NCBI RefSeq assembly: GCF_000317695.1
Contig: NC_019771.1
Coordinates: 3,538,001-3,602,000 of the forward strand
DNA from: Anabaena cylindrica PCC 7122
Lineage (GTDB): Bacteria > Cyanobacteriota > Cyanobacteriia > Cyanobacteriales > Nostocaceae
Length of the DNA stretch: 64,000 nucleotides
Direction: 5' to 3'
In this document: piece after piece, positions 26,595-35,889 of the stretch
Layout: the number at the start of each line of letters is the position of its first letter
Position numbering within the stretch: the first letter of the stretch is position 1
Made by a program: the position numbers and the translations under genes
The notes under the pieces: model-generated
What the model saw: the letters and a program-made list of their open reading frames with translations, nothing else
Told to the model about the DNA's origin: nothing
Database searches by the model: none

Positions 26595-27902
26595 ATGATT
26601 CCCAAAAGAGATTTTGGCAGAACTCAAATAGAAGCGCTATTTACCCCAAGGATAGCCGACTGGCAAATAGATGAAAGCTTTGTCACATCCTACAGAGAAC
26701 AGCGACGGCAGTTCCTGCTTAAACGCCTACAACTGCAAACTAAAATCATGCTGATTGCAGGATTAACACTGACTGCTTTTTTTATCTGGGTAAATCAGCA
26801 ACCACAGGAAAAAATCAACGCCTTTAAAATTGGTTTCTTAATTGAATTTTTCATTTTAGTTTGTTGGTTGTTATGCAAAACCCCTCTCGGTCGTCGTTAT
26901 CCACATATATTTTTTTTAAGTTTATCTTGGTCTGTAACTTGCGTTGTCCAAATTTATACGGCAATTCTTTTTAATTTTGTAGAACCATTTACTAATATTT
27001 GGAGCTTGATGTTTATCAGTCAAGCAACACTTATTCCTGTATTATGGCGAAGTCATCTGATATCGCAACTTGGTACAGTTGTCTTTTATTTAGGATTATA
27101 TCTGATCTATCGTCCACAATTTAGGAACCCATTATATTTCTATGTAGAAAATGGAATTTATTTATTTTGGACAGGAATAATTTGTGTGTTTTCTGTTTAT
27201 TTATATGAAAAATTAAAAAAACAAGAGTTTAGAGCTAGACAAGAATTAGAAATAGCCCAGCAGAAATCAGAAAAACTAATTTTAAATATTTTACCAGCAG
27301 TAATTGCTGAACAACTCAAACAGGAACATACTACTACAATTGCTGATAGCTTTTTAGAAGTTACAGTTTTATTCGCTGATATTGTGGGATTTACAGAACT
27401 TTCTAGCCAGACCTCTCCACCCCAACTAGTCGAATTTTTAAACGAAATATTCTGCCTATTTGACGAATTAGCAGAACGTCATGGAGTAGAGAAAATCAAA
27501 ACCATTGGTGATGCCTATATGGCTGTTGCTGGTTTACCTAATCACCGTAGTGATCATGCCATAGCTATAGCCGATATGGCATTGGATATGCAACTGGCTT
27601 TAGCTCAGTTTAGCCAAGAACAAAACCAATCGTTTCGTATCCGCATTGGTATTAGTACAGGCCCAGTGGTCGCAGGGGTAATTGGGTTAAAGAAATTTGC
27701 CTATGACCTGTGGGGAGACACAGTTAATACTGCTAGTAGAATGGAATCTCATGGTATTGCAGGTAGTATCCAAGTTTGTGAAGCTAGTTATGATCTGTTA
27801 AAAGGAAAGTATTACCTGGAAAAACGCGGATTAATTAAAGTCAAAGGTAAAGGGGAAATGAATACTTATTTACTCTTAGGCACAAAAACAATTAAAAATT
27901 AA
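26595..27902 (+). CDS. Membrane class III adenylate cyclase
   Basis: The 435-residue product has about six membrane helices in residues ~50-205, a coiled linker (EKLKKQEFRARQELEIAQQ) and a class III cyclase domain (~225-435). Metal-binding Asp residues lie in VLFADIVGFTELS and in KTIGDAYM. The substrate residues are Lys in EKIKTIGD and Asp in YDLWGDTVNTASRME, favouring ATP over GTP. It should make cAMP at the inner membrane. The divergent neighbour is the XPB-like helicase, 53 bp away. Confidence 0.9.
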   Translation: MIPKRDFGRTQIEALFTPRIADWQIDESFVTSYREQRRQFLLKRLQLQTKIMLIAGLTLTAFFIWVNQQPQEKINAFKIGFLIEFFILVCWLLCKTPLGRRYPHIFFLSLSWSVTCVVQIYTAILFNFVEPFTNIWSLMFISQATLIPVLWRSHLISQLGTVVFYLGLYLIYRPQFRNPLYFYVENGIYLFWTGIICVFSVYLYEKLKKQEFRARQELEIAQQKSEKLILNILPAVIAEQLKQEHTTTIADSFLEVTVLFADIVGFTELSSQTSPPQLVEFLNEIFCLFDELAERHGVEKIKTIGDAYMAVAGLPNHRSDHAIAIADMALDMQLALAQFSQEQNQSFRIRIGISTGPVVAGVIGLKKFAYDLWGDTVNTASRMESHGIAGSIQVCEASYDLLKGKYYLEKRGLIKVKGKGEMNTYLLLGTKTIKN

Positions 27903-28535
27903 TCAGCTTTCTTTATCAAGACTATAAAGAAATTATATGATTGAAGGTATCTATCACTAACCCAAGTTGGTGGTTATTACCATGATGGATAAATATGGAG
28001 ATGGGATGAAGATTATTTATTTCTTTCTTCTGATATCGTAGCATAGCGTTATCAGGATATCTGACAACCTTTTGTGTGCATTCCCAAATATTTGTAAATG
28101 CCCCTAAATTGTCCTTGAAAATCGAGAAATTTGAGTTATTTATCCCTTATTTAGGGGGTAAGGTGAGTATGAATATGACTTGATACTTTACATACAAGTT
28201 TTCAGCTATACCCCTAAGAGTTCTCCAATTAAAAAAATATCCCAAAATTTCTTGTGGTGCGGGCATCTTGCCCGCTAATAATATAAGGATGGGCAAGATG
28301 CCCATCCCACAAGATTGGATCATCTTTTTTGTGGAGTTCTCTAATTATCAACTAGCAACTTATATTACTATGTAAAGTTTTTTGCATTTAATTTTACTAC
28401 TTTAGATAGATTCCTAAGCAGCAAATGTACGCTGTGTATTCCTCTGTTGCATAATAAGTGTGGAGCTATAGAATCGTGTTTAATTAATTTAGGGATAACT
28501 TCCCATAGTTCGTTAACTGCAAAGGAGATACCATA
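27903..28535. other. Gene-free stretch with palindromic repeat
   Basis: No gene is supported in this 630 bp. It holds a loose inverted repeat near 28096-28160 (CCCCTAAAT with ATTTAGGGG) and the palindromic repeat at 28251-28313. The ribosome site AAAGGAGAT before the hybrid kinase lies at its right end. Confidence 0.6.
28251..28313. repeat. GGGCATCTTGCCC palindromic repeat, copy 1
   Basis: CTTGTGG and CCCACAAG bracket two palindromes, GCGGGCATCTTGCCCGC and GATGGGCAAGATGCCCATC. Half copies occur at 35567 and 49658. It would form a strong hairpin in RNA. Confidence 0.8.
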
Positions 28536-31220
28536 TTGAAAGTAAGAGTTTCTCTAATATTAGAGTATATTGTAGCTATTGTATCTGTTAGTATTGCTTT
28601 GCTACTAACAGCAGTGTTACATACAGTACTACAATCTGATGTTTTTCTGATGTTTTACGCTGCTGTAGCCATAAGTACCTGGTATGGTGGCATCAAGCCA
28701 GGGATACTAGCTACTATTTTGTCTATTATAGCTGTTGGCTACTATTTTATAGATCCCAAATTTTCATTTTATATTGGTAATCAAAATAGTGTTATTAAGT
28801 TAGTTTTATTTTTGCTAGTTACAATATTTCTTAGCTGGTTAAATTCAGAATTACGTACTGCTAAACAGAATTTAAAAATAAGTAATCAGCAGCTTGCATT
28901 CAGTGAATTAAAATTTAGACGGTTGAGAAATTCTAATATTATTGGGGTGATTATATCTGAAATAAATGGTAGCATTTTAGAAGCAAATGATGCTTTTTTA
29001 AATATAATTGGTTATACCAGAGAAGATCTATTATCAGGAAGGATAAATTGGAGAGAAATAACACCTCCAGAATATCTAGAACAAAGCAAAAATATAATAA
29101 TAGAACTAAAAAAGATAGGATTTCATCAACCTTTTGAAAAAGAATACATCCGTAAAGATGGTAATCGCATTAGTATTCTCATGGGGTTAGCTTTATTAGA
29201 AAAAAATTCAGAACAAGTAATTGGATTTGCTGTAGATTTAAGTAAACGCAAACAGGTTGAGGATAACCTACGTCAAAAAGAAGAAGAATTACGCTTGATT
29301 ACAAATACTTTGCCAGTGAATATTTCTTATATTGATGCTCAACAGCGCTATCGTTTTAATAATAAAGGATATGAAGAATGGTTCGGTGTACCCACATCAG
29401 AAATTTATGGGCAGCACCTGCAAGAATTTTTAGGAGAATCAGTTTATCAATCAATTTATCCCTATGTGGAAACAGTATTGTCAGGAGAGCAAGTCAGCTA
29501 TGAAAGCAAATTATTTCATCAAGATGGTAAACAGCATGATGTCAGTATTACTTATATTCCCCAATTCAATCAGCAAGGTAAAGTTGAAGGATTTGTTGCT
29601 TTAATTAGAGATATTACAGAGCAAAAACAAGCACAAGCTGCCCTCAAACAAAGTGAAGAAAAATTTAGGAAACTGACAGAAAAAGTCCGAGTAATTCCTT
29701 GGGAAGCAGATGCTGCAACGGGAAATTTTACCTATATTGGTCCACAAACTGAAGATATTCTTGGTTATCCCTTGAATGATTGGTACAGTGACAATTTTTG
29801 GACACAACATATACATCCAGAAGATCAAGAATGGGTAATAAAATATTGCCTTGAATGTTCGCATTCACTAAATAATTACGAATTTGAATATAGAATGTTA
29901 GCCGCAGATGGCAGCGTTGTCTGGTTGTATGACATTGTGAGTGTGGTGCAGGGTGAAGATAGGCCAAAGCAACTGCATGGGTTAATGATTGACATGACTG
30001 AACGCAAGCAAGTAGAACAAGAACGGGAACAATTACTAGAGCGAGAAAAAGCCGCTAGGGCTGAAGCTGAAACCGCTAACCGCATTAAAGATGAGTTTTT
30101 AGCCACACTCTCCCACGAACTCCGTACTCCTCTCAATGCCATATTGGGGTGGATACAGCTACTCAGAAGCCGTAAGTTTGATGAAAACACTACTGTGATA
30201 GGATTGGAAACAATTGACCGTAATAGCCATGCTTTAGCGCAATTAATTGAAGATGTTTTGGATGTATCAAGGATTATTCGTGGCAAACTACAATTAAATC
30301 TGCACGCAGTTGAACTTATTCCAGTGGTGGAAACTGCTATTGAGACTTTGCGTCCGGCCGCAGATGCTAAAGAAATTGTGATTGAGTCTGAATTTGATCC
30401 AGCAGCGGGCATTGTGACGGGTGATGCCAACCGCTTGCAACAAATAGTATGGAATTTGCTTACCAATGCTGTTAAGTTCACCCCCAAGGGGGGAAGAGTT
30501 AAGGTACAAATAGAGCGCATTAATTCCCGCGTGCAAATTCGAGTTACTGATACTGGTGCTGGAATTTCTGCCGATTTTTTACCTCATGTATTTGAGCGTT
30601 TTCGCCAAGCTGATAGCTCAACTACGCGATCGCATGGTGGTTTAGGATTAGGATTAGCGATCGTCCGTCATTTGGTAGAATTACACGGCGGTACAGTTTC
30701 TGCAACAAGTCCAGGAATTGAACAAGGAGCAACTTTCATCGTCAATTTACCCATGAAAGCCGTTGCTATATCCGATAAACCCGAACAGTTTTCACCGATA
30801 AAGAATAGTGATTATGTGAATCATCAATTATCCATTCTGGAAGGTTTGCGAGTACTTATTGTTGATGATGAAGCAGACGCTCGGCATTTGCTGACCACAA
30901 TTTTAGGACAATATGGCGCTAAAGTTATGGCTGTTAGTTCTGCTCCCGAAGCAATCACAGCTTTACCAGAATTTCACCCAGATATATTAGTTAGTGATAT
31001 TGGTATGCCCCAAGAAGATGGCTATACACTAATTCGGAAAATTAGAACTCTTCCTAGTGATGAAGGTGGAAAAATTCCCGCAGCCGCGCTGACAGCTTAT
31101 GCTAGAGCAGAAGACCGGACTCAAGCTTTGTTAGCTGGATTTCAGTTACATATCCCCAAACCAGTCAATCCGACGGAGTTAGCAGCGGTAGTTGCTAATT
31201 TGGCTCAGAGAACTAGATAA
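28536..31220 (+). CDS. Hybrid sensor histidine kinase/response regulator (DUF4118-PAS-HK-REC)
   Basis: A TTG start at 28536 is supported by AAAGGAGAT seven bases upstream. The 894-residue product has a DUF4118 four-helix membrane domain (~7-105), then three PAS domains (~125-240, 250-365, 370-490). The kinase core has His in FLATLSHELRTPLNAI (~525) and ATPase boxes VVWNLLTNAVKFT-like, DTGAGI and GLGLGLAIV. A C-terminal receiver domain follows (LRVLIVDDEADAR, phospho-acceptor Asp in LVSDIGMP near 819, Lys in IPKPV). It lacks an output domain, so it probably relays to another regulator. Confidence 0.9.
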   Translation: MKVRVSLILEYIVAIVSVSIALLLTAVLHTVLQSDVFLMFYAAVAISTWYGGIKPGILATILSIIAVGYYFIDPKFSFYIGNQNSVIKLVLFLLVTIFLSWLNSELRTAKQNLKISNQQLAFSELKFRRLRNSNIIGVIISEINGSILEANDAFLNIIGYTREDLLSGRINWREITPPEYLEQSKNIIIELKKIGFHQPFEKEYIRKDGNRISILMGLALLEKNSEQVIGFAVDLSKRKQVEDNLRQKEEELRLITNTLPVNISYIDAQQRYRFNNKGYEEWFGVPTSEIYGQHLQEFLGESVYQSIYPYVETVLSGEQVSYESKLFHQDGKQHDVSITYIPQFNQQGKVEGFVALIRDITEQKQAQAALKQSEEKFRKLTEKVRVIPWEADAATGNFTYIGPQTEDILGYPLNDWYSDNFWTQHIHPEDQEWVIKYCLECSHSLNNYEFEYRMLAADGSVVWLYDIVSVVQGEDRPKQLHGLMIDMTERKQVEQEREQLLEREKAARAEAETANRIKDEFLATLSHELRTPLNAILGWIQLLRSRKFDENTTVIGLETIDRNSHALAQLIEDVLDVSRIIRGKLQLNLHAVELIPVVETAIETLRPAADAKEIVIESEFDPAAGIVTGDANRLQQIVWNLLTNAVKFTPKGGRVKVQIERINSRVQIRVTDTGAGISADFLPHVFERFRQADSSTTRSHGGLGLGLAIVRHLVELHGGTVSATSPGIEQGATFIVNLPMKAVAISDKPEQFSPIKNSDYVNHQLSILEGLRVLIVDDEADARHLLTTILGQYGAKVMAVSSAPEAITALPEFHPDILVSDIGMPQEDGYTLIRKIRTLPSDEGGKIPAAALTAYARAEDRTQALLAGFQLHIPKPVNPTELAAVVANLAQRTR

Positions 31221-31256
31221 TTCAGGAGTTCGGAGTTCGGAGTTCGGAGTCAGGAG
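31221..31256. repeat. STRR heptamer array (GTTCGGA)
   Basis: Five tandem 7 bp units, AGTTCGG type, start immediately after the stop codon of the hybrid kinase. Confidence 0.8.
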
Positions 31257-31366
31257 AAAGAAGGAAGAATGTTGTTCTCTTATCTTCCTTTACCATTTTC
31301 TGATTAAATTGATTATCCTGAAATAGTAAGAAAATAAACTGAATGTAAATGGCCAGCAGGTGCTAG

Positions 31367-32566
31367 ATGCTGCAAGTAGACCACATATTACAAGACCGCT
31401 ATCAAATTGAACGCCAACTTGGTAATAATGGGATTCGTCAAACTTGGTTAGCTAAGGATTTACAAGCTGCGGATGAAAAAAATTCGTTAGTGGTAGTCAA
31501 ACTCTTAGCTTTTGGTGGTGGTGTTCAGTGGGATGACTTGAAATTATTTGAACGGGAAGCACAGATTCTCAAACAGCTAAATCATGACCGCATTCCTCAG
31601 TATATTGATTATTTTTGCATTGATGACCGAAATCTTTGGTTTGGCTTAGTCCAAGAATATATTCCTGGAAAATCACTCAAAGAAAAACTTGTAGACGGTA
31701 ACAGGTTTAGCGAAAAACAAACCTTGAAAATTGCCAATCAAATCCTGAAAATTCTTATTTATTTACACGATTTAAATCCAGGAGTTTTACATCGGGATAT
31801 TAAACCGAGTAATTTAATTTGGGGTGAAGATAATCAAATTTATTTAGTTGATTTTGGTGCAGTTCAAGATAAAGCTGCTAAGGAAGGTGTGACTTTTACT
31901 GTAGTGGGTACTTATGGTTATGCACCTATAGAACAATTCGGGGGTCGGGCGATTCCTGCATCAGATTTGTATGCTTTGGGAGCAACTTTAATTCATTTGT
32001 TAACTGGTCTTGCACCCGCAGATTTACCGCAAAAAGATTTACGTTTGCAATTTGTTGACCGAGTTAATATTAGTCCTAGTTTTGCCAGTTGGTTACAAAA
32101 ACTGACAGAACCATCACCAGAACAGCGTTTTTCTGATGCTCGTCAAGCACTAGATGCTCTCAAATCCGGCCAGATTGTTAAATCAGCGCCAAAGAATCAA
32201 GTTTTAGAAGAAGAATTTATCAATAATTCAGGATGTGGTGTATTTAATAGCTCAGAGGCAGTTCCAGAGGAAATTTTAGGTTGGAATTGGGGCGCATTTC
32301 TGATGCCTTGGTTTTGGATTTGGCCTAATTATGTTTGGTTGTATGGATTAGTTTCTTTTATACCCTACCTTGGGTGGATAATGGCGATCGCACTCGGAGC
32401 AAATGGTAATACTTGGGCTTGGAAGAGTAGACGTTGGCGTAGCATTAAACAATTTAAAGAACATCAACGAGGTTGGGCGATCGCTGGGATGATGATTGGT
32501 GTGCCTATGAGTATTCTATTTTGGGGTAGTGCGATCGTAATTCTCAAATCAATGTTGGGGATTTGA
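31367..32566 (+). CDS. Serine/threonine protein kinase with C-terminal membrane segment
   Basis: The 399-residue product has a Hanks-type kinase domain (~1-270): a glycine loop variant (QLGNNGIRQTWLAKD), catalytic loop VLHRDIKPSNLIWG (~140), DFGAVQD (~161) and activation segment GTYGYAPIEQFGG. The C-terminus (~305-399) has two or three hydrophobic stretches, including NWGAFLMPWFWIWPNYVWLY and a final membrane helix. The enzyme is likely anchored with the kinase in the cytosol. It follows the hybrid kinase, but a 146 bp gap separates them. Confidence 0.85.
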   Translation: MLQVDHILQDRYQIERQLGNNGIRQTWLAKDLQAADEKNSLVVVKLLAFGGGVQWDDLKLFEREAQILKQLNHDRIPQYIDYFCIDDRNLWFGLVQEYIPGKSLKEKLVDGNRFSEKQTLKIANQILKILIYLHDLNPGVLHRDIKPSNLIWGEDNQIYLVDFGAVQDKAAKEGVTFTVVGTYGYAPIEQFGGRAIPASDLYALGATLIHLLTGLAPADLPQKDLRLQFVDRVNISPSFASWLQKLTEPSPEQRFSDARQALDALKSGQIVKSAPKNQVLEEEFINNSGCGVFNSSEAVPEEILGWNWGAFLMPWFWIWPNYVWLYGLVSFIPYLGWIMAIALGANGNTWAWKSRRWRSIKQFKEHQRGWAIAGMMIGVPMSILFWGSAIVILKSMLGI

Positions 32567-32604
32567 TTCCCAATTGCAGGGCGTATGGTCATACGCCCCT
32601 TCTG

Positions 32605-32780
32605 ACCGGAAGAGGCAGGGGGAAAAGGAGCAGGGAGCAGGGGGAGCAAGCCTTTTCTCCCTGCGTGGAGCGGAGCGGAACATGGGTACAAGCCCCGTCC
32701 TTTTAGGACGCTTATATGGGGCAGAGTACAAGCTCAGTCTCAGTCTTTCCCCCTGCCCCCTGCTCCCTTGCCTCTTTTGA
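32605..32780. repeat. Inverted purine/pyrimidine repeat after kinase gene
   Basis: AAGAGGCAGGGGGAAAAGG at the left and CTTTCCCCCTGCCCCCTGC, ending in TTGCCTCTT, at the right are complementary over much of their length. Between them lie GGGTACAAGCCCCGTCC and GGGGCAGAGTACAAGC. Coding frames on either strand here are repeat-derived and not supported. Confidence 0.6.
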
Positions 32781-32799
32781 CCCCTAACCGTTGCTATAT

Positions 32800-33465
32800 C
32801 TAACTTACAGGAGCTTCAGCAATACCCACAGGACAAGCAACATTAGTACCACCTAAACCACAATAACCACCTGGGTTTTTAGCTAAATATTGCTGATGGT
32901 AGTTTTCAGCATAATAAAACTCAGGTGCATCTAAAATTTCCGTGGTAATCTCCCCATAACCTGCACCATTGAGCGCTAGTTGATAAGCGTGCCGTGATGC
33001 TTCAGCTAGTTGTTTTTGAGCTTTAGAATAAGCATAAATTCCCGAACGGTACTGAGTGCCAGAGTCATTACCTTGACGCATCCCTTGGGTAGGGTTGTGG
33101 CTTTCCCAAAATACTTTCAGCAGTTGAGAATAACTAACTACTTGAGGGTCAAAGACAACCAACACGACTTCATTATGACCAGTCATACCGCTGCATACTT
33201 CTTGATAGGTAGGATTGGGTGTGTAACCAGCCGCATAACCTACCGCAGTGCTGTAAACTCCTTCTAGTTGCCAAAACTTCCTTTCAGCACCCCAAAAACA
33301 GCCTAAGCCAAACATTGCTGTTTCTAAACCTTCAGGAAAAGGAGGCTTAAGAGGATTGCTGTTGACGTAGTGCTTTGCGGGTACAGGCATAGTTTCTGTT
33401 CTTCCTGGCAAAGCTTGCTCAGGTGTAGGCATCCCTGACTTTTTACCAAATCCGAATATTCCCAT
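32800..33465 (-). CDS. msrA: Peptide methionine sulfoxide reductase MsrA
   Basis: The 221-residue product has the MsrA signature GLGCFWGAERKFWQ with the catalytic Cys (~residue 54), followed by GYAAGYTPNPTYQEVCSG and DSGTQYRSGIY. C-terminal Cys residues (GGYCGLGG, VACPVG) can act as resolving thiols. It reduces methionine-S-sulfoxide in proteins using thioredoxin. The first ~35 residues precede the catalytic domain and look like a disordered extension. ATG 33463-33465. Confidence 0.95.
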   Translation of the reverse strand: MGIFGFGKKSGMPTPEQALPGRTETMPVPAKHYVNSNPLKPPFPEGLETAMFGLGCFWGAERKFWQLEGVYSTAVGYAAGYTPNPTYQEVCSGMTGHNEVVLVVFDPQVVSYSQLLKVFWESHNPTQGMRQGNDSGTQYRSGIYAYSKAQKQLAEASRHAYQLALNGAGYGEITTEILDAPEFYYAENYHQQYLAKNPGGYCGLGGTNVACPVGIAEAPVS

Positions 33466-33528
33466 TGATTTTGATGACTGTTATAAATGTTTGCTTTTCT
33501 TATTTATTCTAAATAATCTGGCGGCACG

Positions 33529-34392
33529 ATGTCAGTCAACACCCTTGGGATTCAGGAAATTTCTCTGCTAAAGTATCAAAATAACGAGCAGAGTCTAAAA
33601 ATGCTTTCCCTTGCAAATCAAATTATCTTAATTACAGGTGCTAGTAGCGGAATTGGTGCAGCTTGCGCTCAAGTCTTTGCCCCCACAGGTGCAAAACTCA
33701 TTTTAGCAGCACGACGCTGGGAACGTTTGCAAGAGTTAGGTGAGACTTTAAATCTGGCTGCTGACAAAATCCATTTATTGCAACTTGATGTGTGCGTAGG
33801 CGTAGCCAGCCAAGGGCATCGCTCTTCAGTTGAGTCAGTTATCTCTAATTTACCCCCAGATTGGTCAAATATCGACATCTTAATCAACAACGCTGGTTTA
33901 AGTCGCGGTTTAGATAAGCTGCATGAAGGCGATATCCAAGACTGGGAAGAAATGATTGATACTAATATTAAGGGTTTGCTTTATCTCACCCGCTATGTTG
34001 TACCGGGAATGGTTGCCCGTGGTCGGGGTCATGTCATCAATCTAGGTTCTATAGCAGGACATCAAACTTACCCCGGTGGTAATGTCTATTGTGCTACAAA
34101 AGCCGCTGTTAAAGCCATTTCTGAAGGTTTAAAACAAGACTTGTTAGGAACTCCAGTGCGGGTGACTTCTGTTGATCCTGGCATGGTAGACACAGAATTT
34201 AGTCAAGTCCGGTTTCATGGTGATACAGAACGAGCTAAAAAGGTTTATGCAGGTCTGACTCCCCTGACTCCTGATGATGTAGCTGATGCCATATTTTTCT
34301 GTGCTACTAGACCTACTCATGTCAATATTAACGAAGTGATATTGATGCCTGTTGACCAAGCTAGTGCCACATTAGTCAATCGACGCACCTAA
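33529..34392 (+). CDS. SDR oxidoreductase (YdfG-like)
   Basis: A classical short-chain dehydrogenase: NAD(P)-binding ITGASSGIGAAC, NNAGLSRG, catalytic Ser in INLGSIAG and YxxxK in VYCATKAAVKA. The usual N-terminus corresponds to Met 25 (ATG 33601, MLSLANQIILITG); the extra 24 residues from 33529 may not be translated. About 260 residues and DPGMVDTEFSQVRFHGD resemble YdfG/serine-3-dehydrogenase-like enzymes. The substrate is unknown. Confidence 0.85.
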   Translation: MSVNTLGIQEISLLKYQNNEQSLKMLSLANQIILITGASSGIGAACAQVFAPTGAKLILAARRWERLQELGETLNLAADKIHLLQLDVCVGVASQGHRSSVESVISNLPPDWSNIDILINNAGLSRGLDKLHEGDIQDWEEMIDTNIKGLLYLTRYVVPGMVARGRGHVINLGSIAGHQTYPGGNVYCATKAAVKAISEGLKQDLLGTPVRVTSVDPGMVDTEFSQVRFHGDTERAKKVYAGLTPLTPDDVADAIFFCATRPTHVNINEVILMPVDQASATLVNRRT

Positions 34393-34473
34393 ACAAAAGG
34401 TAAGATTTCTGGGGTCAAGAGTTAGAATAATTAATGACATAGGTAGACTAAAAGTAATATTTATAATGGTCAT

Positions 34474-34501
34474 TCGCAGGTCTAAAAGTCTGCGATTTTT
34501 T
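34474..34501 (+). terminator. Rho-independent terminator after SDR gene
   Basis: TCGCAG pairs with CTGCGA around a short loop, and the right arm is followed by a run of six T. It lies about 80 bp past the SDR stop codon at 34392. Confidence 0.7.
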
Positions 34502-34631
34502 ATGGAAAATCCAGTTAAATCATAGTCATTTTGAGTATGATTAATTCAGGTAAGCAGCAAAAAATAGTTTTATGAGCAAATCTCATCTCTAAGATAGATA
34601 AATATTTAGCTAAAAAGGCTAACAAAAGGTA

Positions 34632-34737
34632 TATAGCAATTCCCAGTCTGATGAAGTACAAAATTATCGGCGTTTATCTGCATCCATCTGCGTTTAATTA
34701 TTACTGCTCATATCTCACTTGAATGGAAATTGCTATA
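34632..34737. repeat. TATAGC-type palindromic element, copy 4
   Basis: A 106 bp element runs from TATAGCAATTCCCA to TGGAAATTGCTATA. Its interior includes TTTATCTGCATCCATCTGCG, another widespread cyanobacterial sequence. It lies upstream of the next SDR gene. Confidence 0.8.
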
Positions 34738-34807
34738 AGAAGAATAGGAATTTTATGTGCTTTGAACATATCAACATCAAAATAATTGAAAACAGGAGCA
34801 AATACAA

Positions 34808-35524
34808 ATGAATACTACAAATAAAGTTGCTGTAGTTACAGGTGGAAACCGTGGTTTAGGTTTTGAAACTTCTCGACAATTAGCAAAGCAAGGATATCAG
34901 GTAATTCTCACTAGTCGAGATGTAGTCAAAGGAGAAAAAGCTGCACTTCAGTTACAAAATGAAGGATTAAATGTCAGTTTTTATCCTCTAGATGTGACTA
35001 GTGGAAAAAATGTTGATAAATTGGCTGAATTTCTCAATCATCAATTTGGCAAAGTCGATATTTTAATCAATAATGCGGGTATATATATTGATGGAAAAGG
35101 TGAAGAAAATACCATTGTCAATGTTAAAGTAGAAATTTTGCAACAAACATTAGATACAAATTTATTTGGTGCTTTAAGAGTAACTCAAGTGTTAATTCCC
35201 TTGATGCAAAAACAGAATTATGGACGTATTGTGAACGTTTCTTCGGGAATGGGACAATTAATTGATATGGAAGGTGGTTCTCCAGGATATCGTATTTCTA
35301 AGACTGCTTTAAATGCAGTAACACGGATTTTTGCTAGTGAATTGGCAGGTACAAATATTTTGATCAATTCCGTTTGTCCTGGTTGGGTAAAAACAGATAT
35401 GGGAGGCTCAGAAGCACCACGTACCCTAGAACAAGGAGTTGATACGATTGTTTAGTTAGCGACTCTCCCAGATAACAGTGCTACGGGTGGATTTTTCCGA
35501 GATCGTCAACAAATTGATTGGTAA
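34808..35524 (+). pseudogene. SDR oxidoreductase with in-frame TAG
   Basis: A short-chain dehydrogenase frame starts at ATG 34808 (VAVVTGGNRGLGFETSRQ, NNAGIYID, Ser in VNVSSGMG, YRISKTALNA) and stops at TAG 35453-35455. The same frame then continues LATLPDNSATGGFFRDRQQIDW to TAA 35522-35524, the normal C-terminus of this SDR subfamily. Homologues have Trp at the stop position, so one TGG to TAG change explains the break. The shortened 215-residue protein keeps the catalytic residues but loses the last 23. ATG 34808 has AGGAGC upstream. Confidence 0.85.
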
Positions 35525-35566
35525 GCTGTTAAGCACCTAAGTTTGATAATTTTAAAATTGTTAAAT

Positions 35567-35592
35567 CTTGTGGGGTGGGCATCTTGCCCACC
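35567..35592. repeat. GGGCATCTTGCCC palindromic repeat, partial copy
   Basis: CTTGTGG followed by GGTGGGCATCTTGCCCACC is one half of the element seen at 28251. Confidence 0.75.
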
Positions 35593-35700
35593 AGCCTTAT
35601 ACAAATTAAATGCACAACAGCTTAAAAGAGGTGCATAACGATTAAAATCAATTTGCTAGGATACTTAGTGCAAGTATTAAATATGGATTTTTTTCGTTTC

Positions 35701-35774
35701 GTGCTTAGTTTTCTTTTAGCAACTATCAACGCTTTTAAACAACCTACTTGTGATGCTTGAGTAGCGCAAGCGAT
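35701..35774 (+). pseudogene. Decayed copy of the miaE 5' end
   Basis: From GTG 35701 the sequence matches the first ~25 codons of miaE at 36934 (GTGCTTAGTT, ACTATCAA, AAACA, CCTACT, GATGCTTG, GTAGCGCAAGCGAT) with scattered differences. The Trp codon has become TGA. It then runs into a palindromic element. It is a truncated duplicate separated from the intact gene by corA. Confidence 0.85.
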
Positions 35775-35815
35775 GAGGGGGCTATATGTACCTCATATGA
35801 TGAGGAAACACTATA
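35768..35815. repeat. TATAGC-type palindromic element, partial copy 5
   Basis: GCGATGAGGGGGCTATATG to AGGAAACACTATA matches the right half of the element at 17478 in inverted form. The left half is missing and replaced by the miaE fragment, so this junction records an insertion or deletion. Confidence 0.7.
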
Positions 35816-35889
35816 TTATCTTGAAGCTGGGGGTTTCCTCAATTATTTTGAGTTATAGTGTTTTCTCACAACTCAATTAGGATTTTTAT

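Noticed and set aside
29876..30520. 214-codon minus-strand frame
   Set aside because: It lies opposite the PAS and kinase domains of the hybrid kinase, which carry intact motifs.
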